A stretch of 64,000 bases of DNA, taken from contig OZ245326.1 of assembly GCA_965225915.1 (NCBI GenBank), positions 2,046,001-2,110,000 on the forward strand, written 5' to 3'. This document shows positions 33,732 to 42,314 of this stretch, piece after piece (position 1 is the stretch's first letter; each line of letters opens with the position of its first letter). The notes beneath the pieces were generated by a model. The model was not told the origin of the DNA and searched no databases. It saw only the letters and a program-made list of their open reading frames with translations. The position numbers were made by a program, and so were the translations under genes. This DNA comes from JAAXHH01 sp965225915 (GTDB lineage Bacteria; JAAXHH01).

Positions 33732-36700
33732 ATGAGTGAAATTGTCACTTACCTGCGGGGAAAGACGCTACTGATCACCGGTGCCACAGGATTCCTCGCG
33801 AAAGCGGTCGTGGAAAAGATCCTGCGGTGCGCGCCCGAAGTCGGCCGCATATACCTGGTCGTTCGGTCCCGCCGCAAGAAGGACGGCACCACCCTGTCAG
33901 CGCAGGACCGCGTAGAGGACGAGATACTCCAGTCCGCCGCGTTCGCCCGCCTGCGTGAAATCCACGGCGACCGCTTTGCGACGGTCATGAGTGAGAAGGT
34001 CCACGCGGTCGAGGGCGATCTGACCCACGATCATCTCGGGTTGGAACCGGAACTGTACCAGCAGCTCGCCGGGGAAGTAAGTGTCGTCCTGACCTGCGCC
34101 GCTTCCGTCACGTTCGACGAAGAAATCGACGCTGCCCTGCAGCTCAACACCCTGGGCGCCCGCCGCATGCTGGAATTCACCAGAACGTGCAGCGACGCCA
34201 TACTCGTACACGTTTCGACAGCCTACGTCAACGGCCAGATCAAGGGGCGCATCCCTGAAGTCCCGCCCCGTCCGGACTGGTCCATGTCCCACGAAATGGG
34301 GCACAGCGACCCGCCCTTCGACCTGGAAAAAGAAACGCGGGATATCCTCACGAAGGCCGATGAAATACATGATGAATCCCGGTCTCCGTCCCGGCTGGAA
34401 CAGTTCCGCAAGATGGCGCTTCAGCAGAACGCGCGTCCCACGCAGCGCTGGCTTGACGCCCAGATGGAGACCTTCCGCAAGCGATGGCTGAAGGAACGAC
34501 TCATCGAAGAAGGCATGCGCCGCGGGCAACGGTGGGGATGGCACGACAGCTATACCCTGACGAAGGCCATGGGCGAGCAACTGATCGTCAAGCATCGCGG
34601 CGACCTGCCCACGACCATCATTCGGCCGTCCATCGTGGAAAGCGGGCTGGAAGAACCGGAGCCGGGATGGATAGAAGGGCTCAAGGTGGCCGATCCGCTT
34701 ATCGACGCGCTGAGCAAGGGGCGATTGCCGGATTTCCCGGGCCAGATGGACATGATCGTGGATATCATCCCGGTCGACATCGTGGTAAACACCACCCTGG
34801 CGGCCATGGCGCGCACTGCCCGGGAAGGCGGAGTCAGCGTGTACCACGTTTCGACGGGTGACCGGAACCCGATCCTTTTCCACCAGGCATTCGAACTCTC
34901 CTATGACTACTTTCAGAAGAATCCCCGACGCAACCGGAACAACGAACCCATACCTATCCAGCGCTGGACCTATCCGTCTCTCGCCCAGTTCCGGCGCCGG
35001 TACAACCTGCGCTACATCTACCCCCTGAACGCCGCGCTCTGGGTATTCAACCGCTTCACCCGGATCACCCTGCTGAACAACTGGAAGCGCAGAATCACCG
35101 TGTTGAAATCGGCGATTTCCCGCATGCTGTACTACGCTTCGATTTACAGTCCCTATACGTCCCTGGAATGCACCTTCGAGACCGACCGGACGGTCAAGTT
35201 GCACGAGAGCCTCGATCCGGAAGACCGGCTGCTGTTCAACGGCGACGTCTCCAGGATCAACTGGAAGACGTATTTCCAGGATATCCATATTCCCGGTCTG
35301 AAACGCCACGTGTTGAAGACCGATGAGCCGAAGCCCACGACAACTGAAGAGGAGGAAGTCTGGGAGCGGTCCGGGTTCGCCCAGGCAGAGAAAGACGCCC
35401 TTCCCCATCTCGACACATTGACGGATATACTGGCGAAGAGCGCGGATATGTACGGGGACAAGACGGCGTTGCAGATGGTGCGCGGGGATGACTGGATCCG
35501 CTATTCCTACAAGGATGTGTTCGACCTGGCCGGTCACATCGGCTGGCAGTGGCGATCCAGCGGTCTGCATCAGGGTGACCGCGTGTTGCTCTTCTCGGAG
35601 AACAAGCCCGAATGGGGAATCGCCTGCTTCGCCGGGATCGTAGCCGGAGCGGTGCTCGTGCCCGTAGACCGGAGGTCGACGGCGCAGGAAGTGTGGCGCA
35701 TTGCACGGTTTACCGGTTCGAGCGCGATCCTGTGTTCGGAAAGCGGTCACGAATTGCTCAAGGCTTCCGAGGCGCCAGGCCACGACGCAGTGTTCTGGAA
35801 TATCGACAACTACGGCCTTCCATTCGAAGCCCCGCGCCTGCCGGCGTCATCCGTCACTTCCGAGGAGCCTCCCGCATGGGCGCCGGTAGAACCCGATACG
35901 CCGGCCGCCATCATGTTTACCCGGGGCATGGCGGCGGAATCCCACGGCGTAGTGCTGTCCCATCGGAATATCGTATCGAACCTGCTGTCCCTCGCCGAGA
36001 TCCTGCGCGCCTACAGGACCGATCATTTCCTGTCCCTGCTGCCGATGAGCCAGGCCCTCGAGTTCACCGGCGGATTCCTCATGCCTTTCTACGCGGGAGC
36101 GACCATAACATTTACCACATCGGTAAGGCCTCGATCCCTGGTTGCCCTGATGGATGAATCCGAAGTCAACTGCCTGATCGCGGCGCCCCGCATATTCCGG
36201 TTGTTGCACCGATCATTGCGGCGCGCGGTAGAAGAGCTGGACCAGCGAGTCGTATCCCGCATGCGGCTACTGGTCAGTGGAGGCGGCACACTCGATTCAG
36301 ATCTATACCTCGCCTACCGGGAGATTGGTCTCACGATACACGAAGGTTACGGACTCACGGAAGCGGCGCCGGTCGTGGCTGTAAACCCCATGGACCGAAC
36401 CAAGCCGTCTTCCGTTGGCGTATCCCTCCCCGGGGTTGACGTGAAAATCGACGACCCCGATGAAGAAGGAAAAGGCGAGATCGTCGTGCGCGGGACGAAC
36501 GTCATGCAGGGGTACTACAAGAACCCGGCGGCGACGGAGATAAGGCTCCGAGACGGGTGGCTCCACACGGGGGACATCGGGCATATCGACAGGGACGGCT
36601 ACCTGTATATCGCGGACCGCATTCGCAGGTCCCCGTCGGCAGCATCGACCGAAAGCCTGGAGGAACGTACTGGGAACGGCCGGACCCAGACCGCCACCGC

Positions 36701-37355
36701 CTTCTTCGACGTGGACGGCACCATCATAGACGCCACCGTCGTACACTATTACGCCTATTACAGGACCTGGGGCTATTCCGGAATGAGACGCCGGCTTTGG
36801 GCGATGGGCTTTCTGCCGAAGATCCTCTATTACATCGTGCTGGACAAGATCAGCAGAAGCCGTTTTATCCGGGAGTTTTACCAACAGTACCGGGGTTTCG
36901 AGCGCGGTGACTGCGTGTCTCGGAGCGAACAGCTTTTCGATGAGGTAATGCGACCGCGTATGTACCCCGGGGCTGTCGAACGAATACGGGAGCATCAGCA
37001 AAGAGGCGAACGCGTGGTCTTGGTCACCGGATCCCTTGATTTTATCATGGAACCCCTCGCGGAGTACACCAAGGCGGACGATCTCATCGCCCTGACCATG
37101 AAGGAGAAAGATGGCCGGTTGACTGGAGAGACGGAAGGGCCGCCGATCGGCGACGAGGAGAAGGCGCGTATCGTCAGGGACTACGCCGAACGGCGTGGAA
37201 TTGACCTGGACCGGAGTTATGCCTATGCCGACAGCAGTTCGGACCAGCCCATGCTGAGCGCGGTGGGACACGCCGTCGCGGTGAATCCGGGCGGGAAACT
37301 GAAAAAGGCCGCGAAGGCAGGCGGCTGGGAAGTCGTTCGCTGGACCCATGTATGA
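33732..37355 (+). CDS. Fatty acyl-CoA reductase / AMP-ligase-like / HAD phosphatase fusion
   Basis: A 1207-residue three-part enzyme. Residues ~1-510 are a fatty acyl-CoA reductase: NAD(P) motif LLITGATGFLAKAV, catalytic Tyr274-xxx-Lys278 in SYTLTK, and a FAR-C helical end. Residues ~545-970 resemble an acyl-CoA synthetase (GYGLTEAAPVVAVN; WLHTGDIG), but the nucleotide loop that should read TSGTTGxPKG is FTRGMAAESHG, and the C-terminal lid with the catalytic Lys is missing. Residues ~980-1207 form a HAD-IB phosphatase (FFDVDGTIIDAT; TGSLDF; ADSSSDQPML). It probably makes fatty alcohol; the ligase part looks non-catalytic. The ATG at 33732 is the fold start. Its stop overlaps the next start (ATGA). 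Confidence 0.88.
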   Translation: MSEIVTYLRGKTLLITGATGFLAKAVVEKILRCAPEVGRIYLVVRSRRKKDGTTLSAQDRVEDEILQSAAFARLREIHGDRFATVMSEKVHAVEGDLTHDHLGLEPELYQQLAGEVSVVLTCAASVTFDEEIDAALQLNTLGARRMLEFTRTCSDAILVHVSTAYVNGQIKGRIPEVPPRPDWSMSHEMGHSDPPFDLEKETRDILTKADEIHDESRSPSRLEQFRKMALQQNARPTQRWLDAQMETFRKRWLKERLIEEGMRRGQRWGWHDSYTLTKAMGEQLIVKHRGDLPTTIIRPSIVESGLEEPEPGWIEGLKVADPLIDALSKGRLPDFPGQMDMIVDIIPVDIVVNTTLAAMARTAREGGVSVYHVSTGDRNPILFHQAFELSYDYFQKNPRRNRNNEPIPIQRWTYPSLAQFRRRYNLRYIYPLNAALWVFNRFTRITLLNNWKRRITVLKSAISRMLYYASIYSPYTSLECTFETDRTVKLHESLDPEDRLLFNGDVSRINWKTYFQDIHIPGLKRHVLKTDEPKPTTTEEEEVWERSGFAQAEKDALPHLDTLTDILAKSADMYGDKTALQMVRGDDWIRYSYKDVFDLAGHIGWQWRSSGLHQGDRVLLFSENKPEWGIACFAGIVAGAVLVPVDRRSTAQEVWRIARFTGSSAILCSESGHELLKASEAPGHDAVFWNIDNYGLPFEAPRLPASSVTSEEPPAWAPVEPDTPAAIMFTRGMAAESHGVVLSHRNIVSNLLSLAEILRAYRTDHFLSLLPMSQALEFTGGFLMPFYAGATITFTTSVRPRSLVALMDESEVNCLIAAPRIFRLLHRSLRRAVEELDQRVVSRMRLLVSGGGTLDSDLYLAYREIGLTIHEGYGLTEAAPVVAVNPMDRTKPSSVGVSLPGVDVKIDDPDEEGKGEIVVRGTNVMQGYYKNPAATEIRLRDGWLHTGDIGHIDRDGYLYIADRIRRSPSAASTESLEERTGNGRTQTATAFFDVDGTIIDATVVHYYAYYRTWGYSGMRRRLWAMGFLPKILYYIVLDKISRSRFIREFYQQYRGFERGDCVSRSEQLFDEVMRPRMYPGAVERIREHQQRGERVVLVTGSLDFIMEPLAEYTKADDLIALTMKEKDGRLTGETEGPPIGDEEKARIVRDYAERRGIDLDRSYAYADSSSDQPMLSAVGHAVAVNPGGKLKKAAKAGGWEVVRWTHV

Positions 37356-38587
37356 AAGCAATACAATACATAAAAAACGTACCCCGGTACCTGTTCGTCC
37401 GGGCTATCGGTCATCGCCGTCCTGCCTCGGCGACCGGCGCGATGTCGTGCATACGCATGACGGACCTCGAACCCCCGGCGCTTCCTACCCCCGAATGGGT
37501 GCGCATAAGGCCGCTTTTGAGCGGAATCTGCGGATCGGACCTTTCCACCATACAGGCCAAGGGCAGCCCCTATTTTTCTCCCCTGATATCAGCGCCTTTC
37601 GTCCTGGGACACGAAGTGGTGGGCGAGATTCTGGAGACCGGATCCGGTTCCGGGGCCTTCTCCCATGGAGACCGTGTGGTGATCGAACCCGGACTCTGCT
37701 GCCCCGTTCGGGGCATCCTCCCGCCGTGCCCGCCGTGCCGGGAGGGCGATTTCGGCCTGTGCGAGATGGTCATGCATGGTGACATTTCCCCTGGAATTCA
37801 GACGGGGTATTGCAGGGACACCGGCGGGGGATGGAGTTCATCGCTGGTAGCGCACCCCTTCCAGGTCCACAGGGTCCCCGGCCGGATTTCCGACGAGGAA
37901 GCGGTCCTGATCGAACCGTTCAGCTGTTGCCTGCACGCCGTGCTGAAATCCTTTCCCGCGGACGATGAAACGATACTCGTAATCGGTTGCGGCGCTATTG
38001 GACTGCTCACCATCGCGGCCATCCGGGCCCTGGGCGGGAAGTGCCGAATCCTGGCCGCCGCGCGTTATCTCCATCAGCAGACCTTGGCGGCCACCCTCGG
38101 CGCCAACCGGGTCATCGGCCGAGGCGAAGACCTCTACGATACAGTCAGCGAAGTTACGGGGGCTGAAATCCATCGGCCAGAGATCGGACGGCCCGTATTC
38201 ATAGGCGGAACAGAACGGACCTTCGATTGCGTAGGTTCGTCGCGCACCATCGACGACGCCCTTCGATTGACCGGTTCCGGTGGTATCGTCACCGTGGTAG
38301 GCATGCCAGGCATACCTTCAGGCATCGACTGGACGGCCGTCTGGTACAAGGAGTTGAAAGTGCAGGGGGCCTATGCTTACGGGACGGAAAACCATGAAGG
38401 TCGATCCGTCCGGACTTTCGACCTGGCCATAAAGCTCCTGGAATCAGGCAAGGTCGACCTGAAACCCCTCGTGACGGACCTGTTCCCCCTGAAGGACTAT
38501 CGAAAAGCGATCGGGCGGGCCATGGAAGCCGGCCGGCGCGGGGCCGTCAAGGTGGCCTTCGAACTGAGAAGCGAACCGGCGCCGTAG
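37352..38587 (+). CDS. Zinc-type alcohol dehydrogenase (MDR family)
   Basis: A 411-residue medium-chain dehydrogenase with SGICGSDLSTIQ (catalytic zinc Cys), LGHEVVGE (His, Glu), a Cys-rich structural-zinc-like loop (CCPVRGILPPCPPCREGDFG, then LC) and the Rossmann VIGCGAIGLLTIAAIRA. Start ATG at 37352 overlaps the acyl-reductase fusion by four bases, so the two are translationally coupled. The pairing suggests oxidation or reduction of the long-chain alcohol or aldehyde made by the fusion. Its N-terminal ~50 residues are longer than in classic ADH. Confidence 0.9.
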   Translation: MKAIQYIKNVPRYLFVRAIGHRRPASATGAMSCIRMTDLEPPALPTPEWVRIRPLLSGICGSDLSTIQAKGSPYFSPLISAPFVLGHEVVGEILETGSGSGAFSHGDRVVIEPGLCCPVRGILPPCPPCREGDFGLCEMVMHGDISPGIQTGYCRDTGGGWSSSLVAHPFQVHRVPGRISDEEAVLIEPFSCCLHAVLKSFPADDETILVIGCGAIGLLTIAAIRALGGKCRILAAARYLHQQTLAATLGANRVIGRGEDLYDTVSEVTGAEIHRPEIGRPVFIGGTERTFDCVGSSRTIDDALRLTGSGGIVTVVGMPGIPSGIDWTAVWYKELKVQGAYAYGTENHEGRSVRTFDLAIKLLESGKVDLKPLVTDLFPLKDYRKAIGRAMEAGRRGAVKVAFELRSEPAP

Positions 38588-38624
38588 GCGTGATTGACTG
38601 AACCGCACGAATGGGAGTTCTCCC

Positions 38625-40277
38625 GTGTCCTACCTGAAGTTGTTGCACGCGGAAGGTCCGCAAGTGTATGTCCTGTCACGGGATGACACAATCCTGGGTC
38701 GTTCCGGCGAGGTTGATATTCCCGTACGCGGTGACCGCGGAGTCTCCAAGCTTCACGCGCGTATCGAAACGGAGGGGGCGGACTACGTGATTTCGGATCT
38801 GGGCAGCCGAAACGGGACTTACGTCAACAACCATCCGGTTGGCGGCGAACCCGCCCCTTTGTTGCCGGGAGACCACATCCGGATCGGCCAGACGATCCTG
38901 GTCTTCGAGGCGGGTGAACCCGAACGGGCGGAACCCGTAGCGAGCGCGAATGATCTCCAGGCACAGGCGTCCCTCTTCCGGGTGGATCAACTCCCCTACA
39001 CGCTGGCCGGCGCCACTCCCGGTCGCCGGCGCGGTGACACAGACGGGCAACTGCTGAAGCTGACAGCATTGAGCAAGGCCGTCATGACGATGAGCAGCGC
39101 GGCCGAACTGGGAGACCTGGTGACCCGGCGTTTGCTGGAATGGCTGGAAGCGGACTGCTGCGCAATCATCCACCCCCGGGAAACCGAAGATGGATACGAC
39201 CTGGAGATTCAAACGCTGGTATCCCGTCCGGGGTATGAAAACCGGGAGATCTCGATCAGTACGACGGCGGTGAACCAGGCCCTGGTAAACCGGATGGCCT
39301 CGATCACCACCGATGCCATGGACGATGAACGATTCAGGGACCAGAAAAGCGTCATCGTCCGCAGACTGGCGTCCATCCTGTGTGTGCCCCTGTGGCACGA
39401 GGACAAGGTATTCGGGTTGCTGTATCTCGATTCTTCGGACCGCACCCTGCAGTTTACCGTCGATCATCTCGGCCTGGTCAGCGCGGTGGCCAACTTGGCC
39501 GCCATCAAGATCGATAACCTGCGCCTGTTCGATGCTGCCGTGGCCAAGAGCGCGCTGGACAAGGAACTGGCCCTGGCCGGAGAGATTCAGGCGGGTCTGC
39601 TCCCCGGGGAACACTATACCTTTCAACGCCTCGTGTGCGCGGGCAAGCACCGATCTTTCGGGGAGATCGGCGGGGACTACTATGATTTCATTCCTTTTAA
39701 CGAGGATGTCCTGACGGTGACCATCGCCGATGTGACCGGACATGGTCCGTCCAGCGCGCTGCTCATGGTCGCCTGCAAGACCATGCTGACCACGCTCGTC
39801 GATATCCGGGTACCCCTGATGGAACGCATGGAGCGGTTGAACGAATACATGATCCACCATTCCGCGGCGAACCAGTTCATCACCTTCTTCCACGGCGAAA
39901 TCAACCTGAGCGACCGGACGCTGCGTTACTGCAACGCGGGCCACAACCCCCCCATGCTCCTGCCGCCGGAGGATGCTCCGCTGGAGAGGCTGGCTTCCGC
40001 GAGTCCGCCGCTGGGCATTGTTTCCTGTCCATTCGTGGCGGAGACCGTGACGTTTACGACCGGGACCAAACTGGTCATGTACACGGACGGTATCACCGAG
40101 GCGGTTAATCCAGACGGCGCGCTATACGAGGAAAACAGTCTGGAATCGCTGCTGACGAGGTGCCGCCGGCAGGACGCGGACAAATTGAACCATACCGTCA
40201 TCGCGGAGATCCTGGCCTTCACGGCGGGACAGGACCAGGACGACGACGTCACCCTTGCCGTGGTGGAGTACACTTGA
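38625..40277 (+). CDS. FHA-GAF-PP2C (RsbU/SpoIIE-type) phosphatase
   Basis: 550 residues: an N-terminal FHA phosphothreonine-binding domain (1-95, GRSGEVDIPV...SKLHARIE, LGSRNGTYVN), a GAF sensor domain (about 140-310, including ILCVPLWHEDKVFGLLYLDS) and a C-terminal PP2C/SpoIIE phosphatase (about 325-550; FGEIGGDYYDFIPFN, ADVTGHGPSSALLM, YTDGITEAVN, DQDDDVTLAVVEY). The Asp residues of GGDYYD, DVTGHG and DDDVT bind Mn/Mg. Such proteins dephosphorylate anti-sigma-factor antagonists or kinase substrates in stress signalling. GTG start at 38625 behind GGGAG. It ends tail to tail with the minus-strand Gfo/Idh gene. Confidence 0.9.
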   Translation: MSYLKLLHAEGPQVYVLSRDDTILGRSGEVDIPVRGDRGVSKLHARIETEGADYVISDLGSRNGTYVNNHPVGGEPAPLLPGDHIRIGQTILVFEAGEPERAEPVASANDLQAQASLFRVDQLPYTLAGATPGRRRGDTDGQLLKLTALSKAVMTMSSAAELGDLVTRRLLEWLEADCCAIIHPRETEDGYDLEIQTLVSRPGYENREISISTTAVNQALVNRMASITTDAMDDERFRDQKSVIVRRLASILCVPLWHEDKVFGLLYLDSSDRTLQFTVDHLGLVSAVANLAAIKIDNLRLFDAAVAKSALDKELALAGEIQAGLLPGEHYTFQRLVCAGKHRSFGEIGGDYYDFIPFNEDVLTVTIADVTGHGPSSALLMVACKTMLTTLVDIRVPLMERMERLNEYMIHHSAANQFITFFHGEINLSDRTLRYCNAGHNPPMLLPPEDAPLERLASASPPLGIVSCPFVAETVTFTTGTKLVMYTDGITEAVNPDGALYEENSLESLLTRCRRQDADKLNHTVIAEILAFTAGQDQDDDVTLAVVEYT

Positions 40278-40315
40278 TTCCCGGAATGCCCTGAAACCCA
40301 CTGGGCGACAACCAT

Positions 40316-41368
40316 TTATATCCAGCCATGATCGATATTGACCGGCGATCCTGATCGCTGGTGGGTCCAATGACCCCCGCTGGCGAGTGGCACTTCCCTG
40401 CCGGAAATGGCGGACTGCTCGGCGGCGAACACGATTTCCATGATGTGGCGTCCCCATTCTCCCGGCGTGGGCGGTTCGATATCATCGCGGATCGACTGGA
40501 TGAATCCCGCCCATTCGTTGTACATGGGATGAGGCGGGTCGTCGAAAGGCACGTCTTCCCACTTGTTGTCCTTGCCGACCTTGACGTACTTCGCGCCGAA
40601 TTCGCTGAAGCGCAGCGAGCCATTCGCACAGATCACCTGGCATTCATGGTTGGGTCCCCCATCGGCGTATCCAACGGCGACCGCCACGCCCGCCGTGCCG
40701 TTCTTGTACCGGATGAAGGCCGTGGCGGAGTCGTCCGCGGCCTGGTAGTGCGCCCGGTTGCCGATGGAAGCGGAGACGGAGACAGCCTGGGAGGCCATGA
40801 CCCAGGAAAGACGGTCCACCACGTGCACCCCGTTGGTCATCCACATGCCGCCGCCGTGGAACCGGCTTCGGTACTGGGGACGACGGAATTCGTGCCCCCA
40901 GTTTTTGGACATGTAGCACACGGCCGTGATGACGGGTCCCAGGGCGCCGGAATCCAGGATTTCCTTGGCCTTGATGCTGGTGCCAGAGAAATGCTGCGTC
41001 AGGCCCACCATGAGCTTGACTCGGTTGGCCGCCGCGGCCACGATCATGTCGTCGCACTGGTCCAGGCTGATCGCCATGGGTTTCTCTACCAGGACATGCT
41101 TGCCGGCGTTGCAGGCGTCCACGGTCAGCCTGTGGTGAAGCTGGTGGCCGAGTACAACGGCCACGGCATCCACCTCCTCGTCCTTAAGCAGTTCCGTGTG
41201 GGTGGTGTATCCCCTGGGTATGTCGTACTTGTCCATGTATTCGCGGCGCTTCTCTTCCAGCAGATCCGCTACCGCGACGATCTCCACGCCGTCCAGGTTG
41301 GTGATGGCTTCGCAGTGGGGGCGGGCGATGCCGCCCAGTCCGATGATACCGACACGCAGGTTAGGCAC
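40316..41368 (-). CDS. Gfo/Idh/MocA family oxidoreductase
   Basis: 350 residues. N-terminal Rossmann LRVGIIGLGGIARPHCEAIT, the EKPMAISLDQCDDM motif (catalytic Lys), and a C-terminal domain with WMTNGVHVVDRLSWVM as the conserved Asp/His region. Start is GTG at 41368 with AAAGGAG seven bases upstream. Substrate unknown, likely a sugar or cyclitol. It stands alone between a convergent phosphatase and a long non-coding region. Confidence 0.92.
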   Translation of the reverse strand: MPNLRVGIIGLGGIARPHCEAITNLDGVEIVAVADLLEEKRREYMDKYDIPRGYTTHTELLKDEEVDAVAVVLGHQLHHRLTVDACNAGKHVLVEKPMAISLDQCDDMIVAAAANRVKLMVGLTQHFSGTSIKAKEILDSGALGPVITAVCYMSKNWGHEFRRPQYRSRFHGGGMWMTNGVHVVDRLSWVMASQAVSVSASIGNRAHYQAADDSATAFIRYKNGTAGVAVAVGYADGGPNHECQVICANGSLRFSEFGAKYVKVGKDNKWEDVPFDDPPHPMYNEWAGFIQSIRDDIEPPTPGEWGRHIMEIVFAAEQSAISGREVPLASGGHWTHQRSGSPVNIDHGWI

Positions 41369-42314
41369 GGGTAAGGCTCCTTTAAACGGTGTTCATATCG
41401 GGTCCGGCGGAGGTAGTCCAAGGCACGCCGTCGCGGGGGATCTTAGACCGTTTCCAGCCGCCCAAAGGCCGCAGTATACTTTACCTGTTATAAAAGATGC
41501 TGACGCGCCGATAGGCAATGCATTTCACAGCTCTGCAGTTTCTACATCGAAACTCAGCGAATGACGGGCAGGCATTTGTTTGCAGGGATGACCAGGCAAA
41601 ACCCTGCCTGATATACGACGTTGAATGGCTTGCATAGATTGGGATACCCCCTCCAGGTTCGGCGCTCCAGTGTTTTGGAGGTCGCGATCCTTCCCCCGTT
41701 GAGCGAGTGCACTCGGTGGCGGTGGTATCGTCCACGAGAAAGCCGGAGATCAAGATGACCGGCTGGACTTCAGGTTCTGGGATCTGCTTTCTCCGTATAC
41801 CAGGGCCAGTATGTACAGTCTCATCACAGGATCAGGTTCTTGTGTTCCGAATAACTGGTTTTAATTAGAATGTTTTGGATCGACGAAAGTCTTCTCAGTA
41901 TATTACAGATCGCCAGCCAGCGCAGGCGCCATCTATGCCGTAGACGAGTGATCAGTGGTACACCCGCCAGGGTCCGTTCGTAGCATGAGTTTGATTCAAC
42001 TACATCATCAATTCCGTCAGCAGCCTCTACGTCGTGTTCAACGGCCCCTTGCCGGGTTCAACCACAATTGCGCATGCAACGTAGGAGCCTGTTTCGCCAG
42101 AAATCACCCAGTTTACTCGGCAATGGCGCAGGAGTTCCTGATTGCTTCCCGGACTGTACTGTAATGGATTTCCGAAACCGGCCGGTTGGCTGGTCGACTC
42201 TATTGCACATGCGACAGGCGGCGATGGGGTATTTGTCAGAACATACAGTTTACGATGTTTCTGGCATGTCTGGTAGGAAACACGTGGATCAATTGAATAG
42301 AAAGGGCCCTTAGG
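41369..42314. other. Long intergenic stretch, no recognised gene
   Basis: About 945 bases between a divergent oxidoreductase and the SulP gene. Short frames exist on both strands (41481-41753 minus; 41955-42164 and 42068-42313 plus) but none has recognisable motifs or a convincing ribosome-binding site. It holds the promoters of the two flanking genes at least. A degraded mobile element is possible; I could not identify one. Confidence 0.6.

Noticed and set aside
41481..41753. 90-residue minus-strand frame in the long intergenic region
   Set aside because: No motif, no ribosome-binding site, unusual composition; not supported as a gene.
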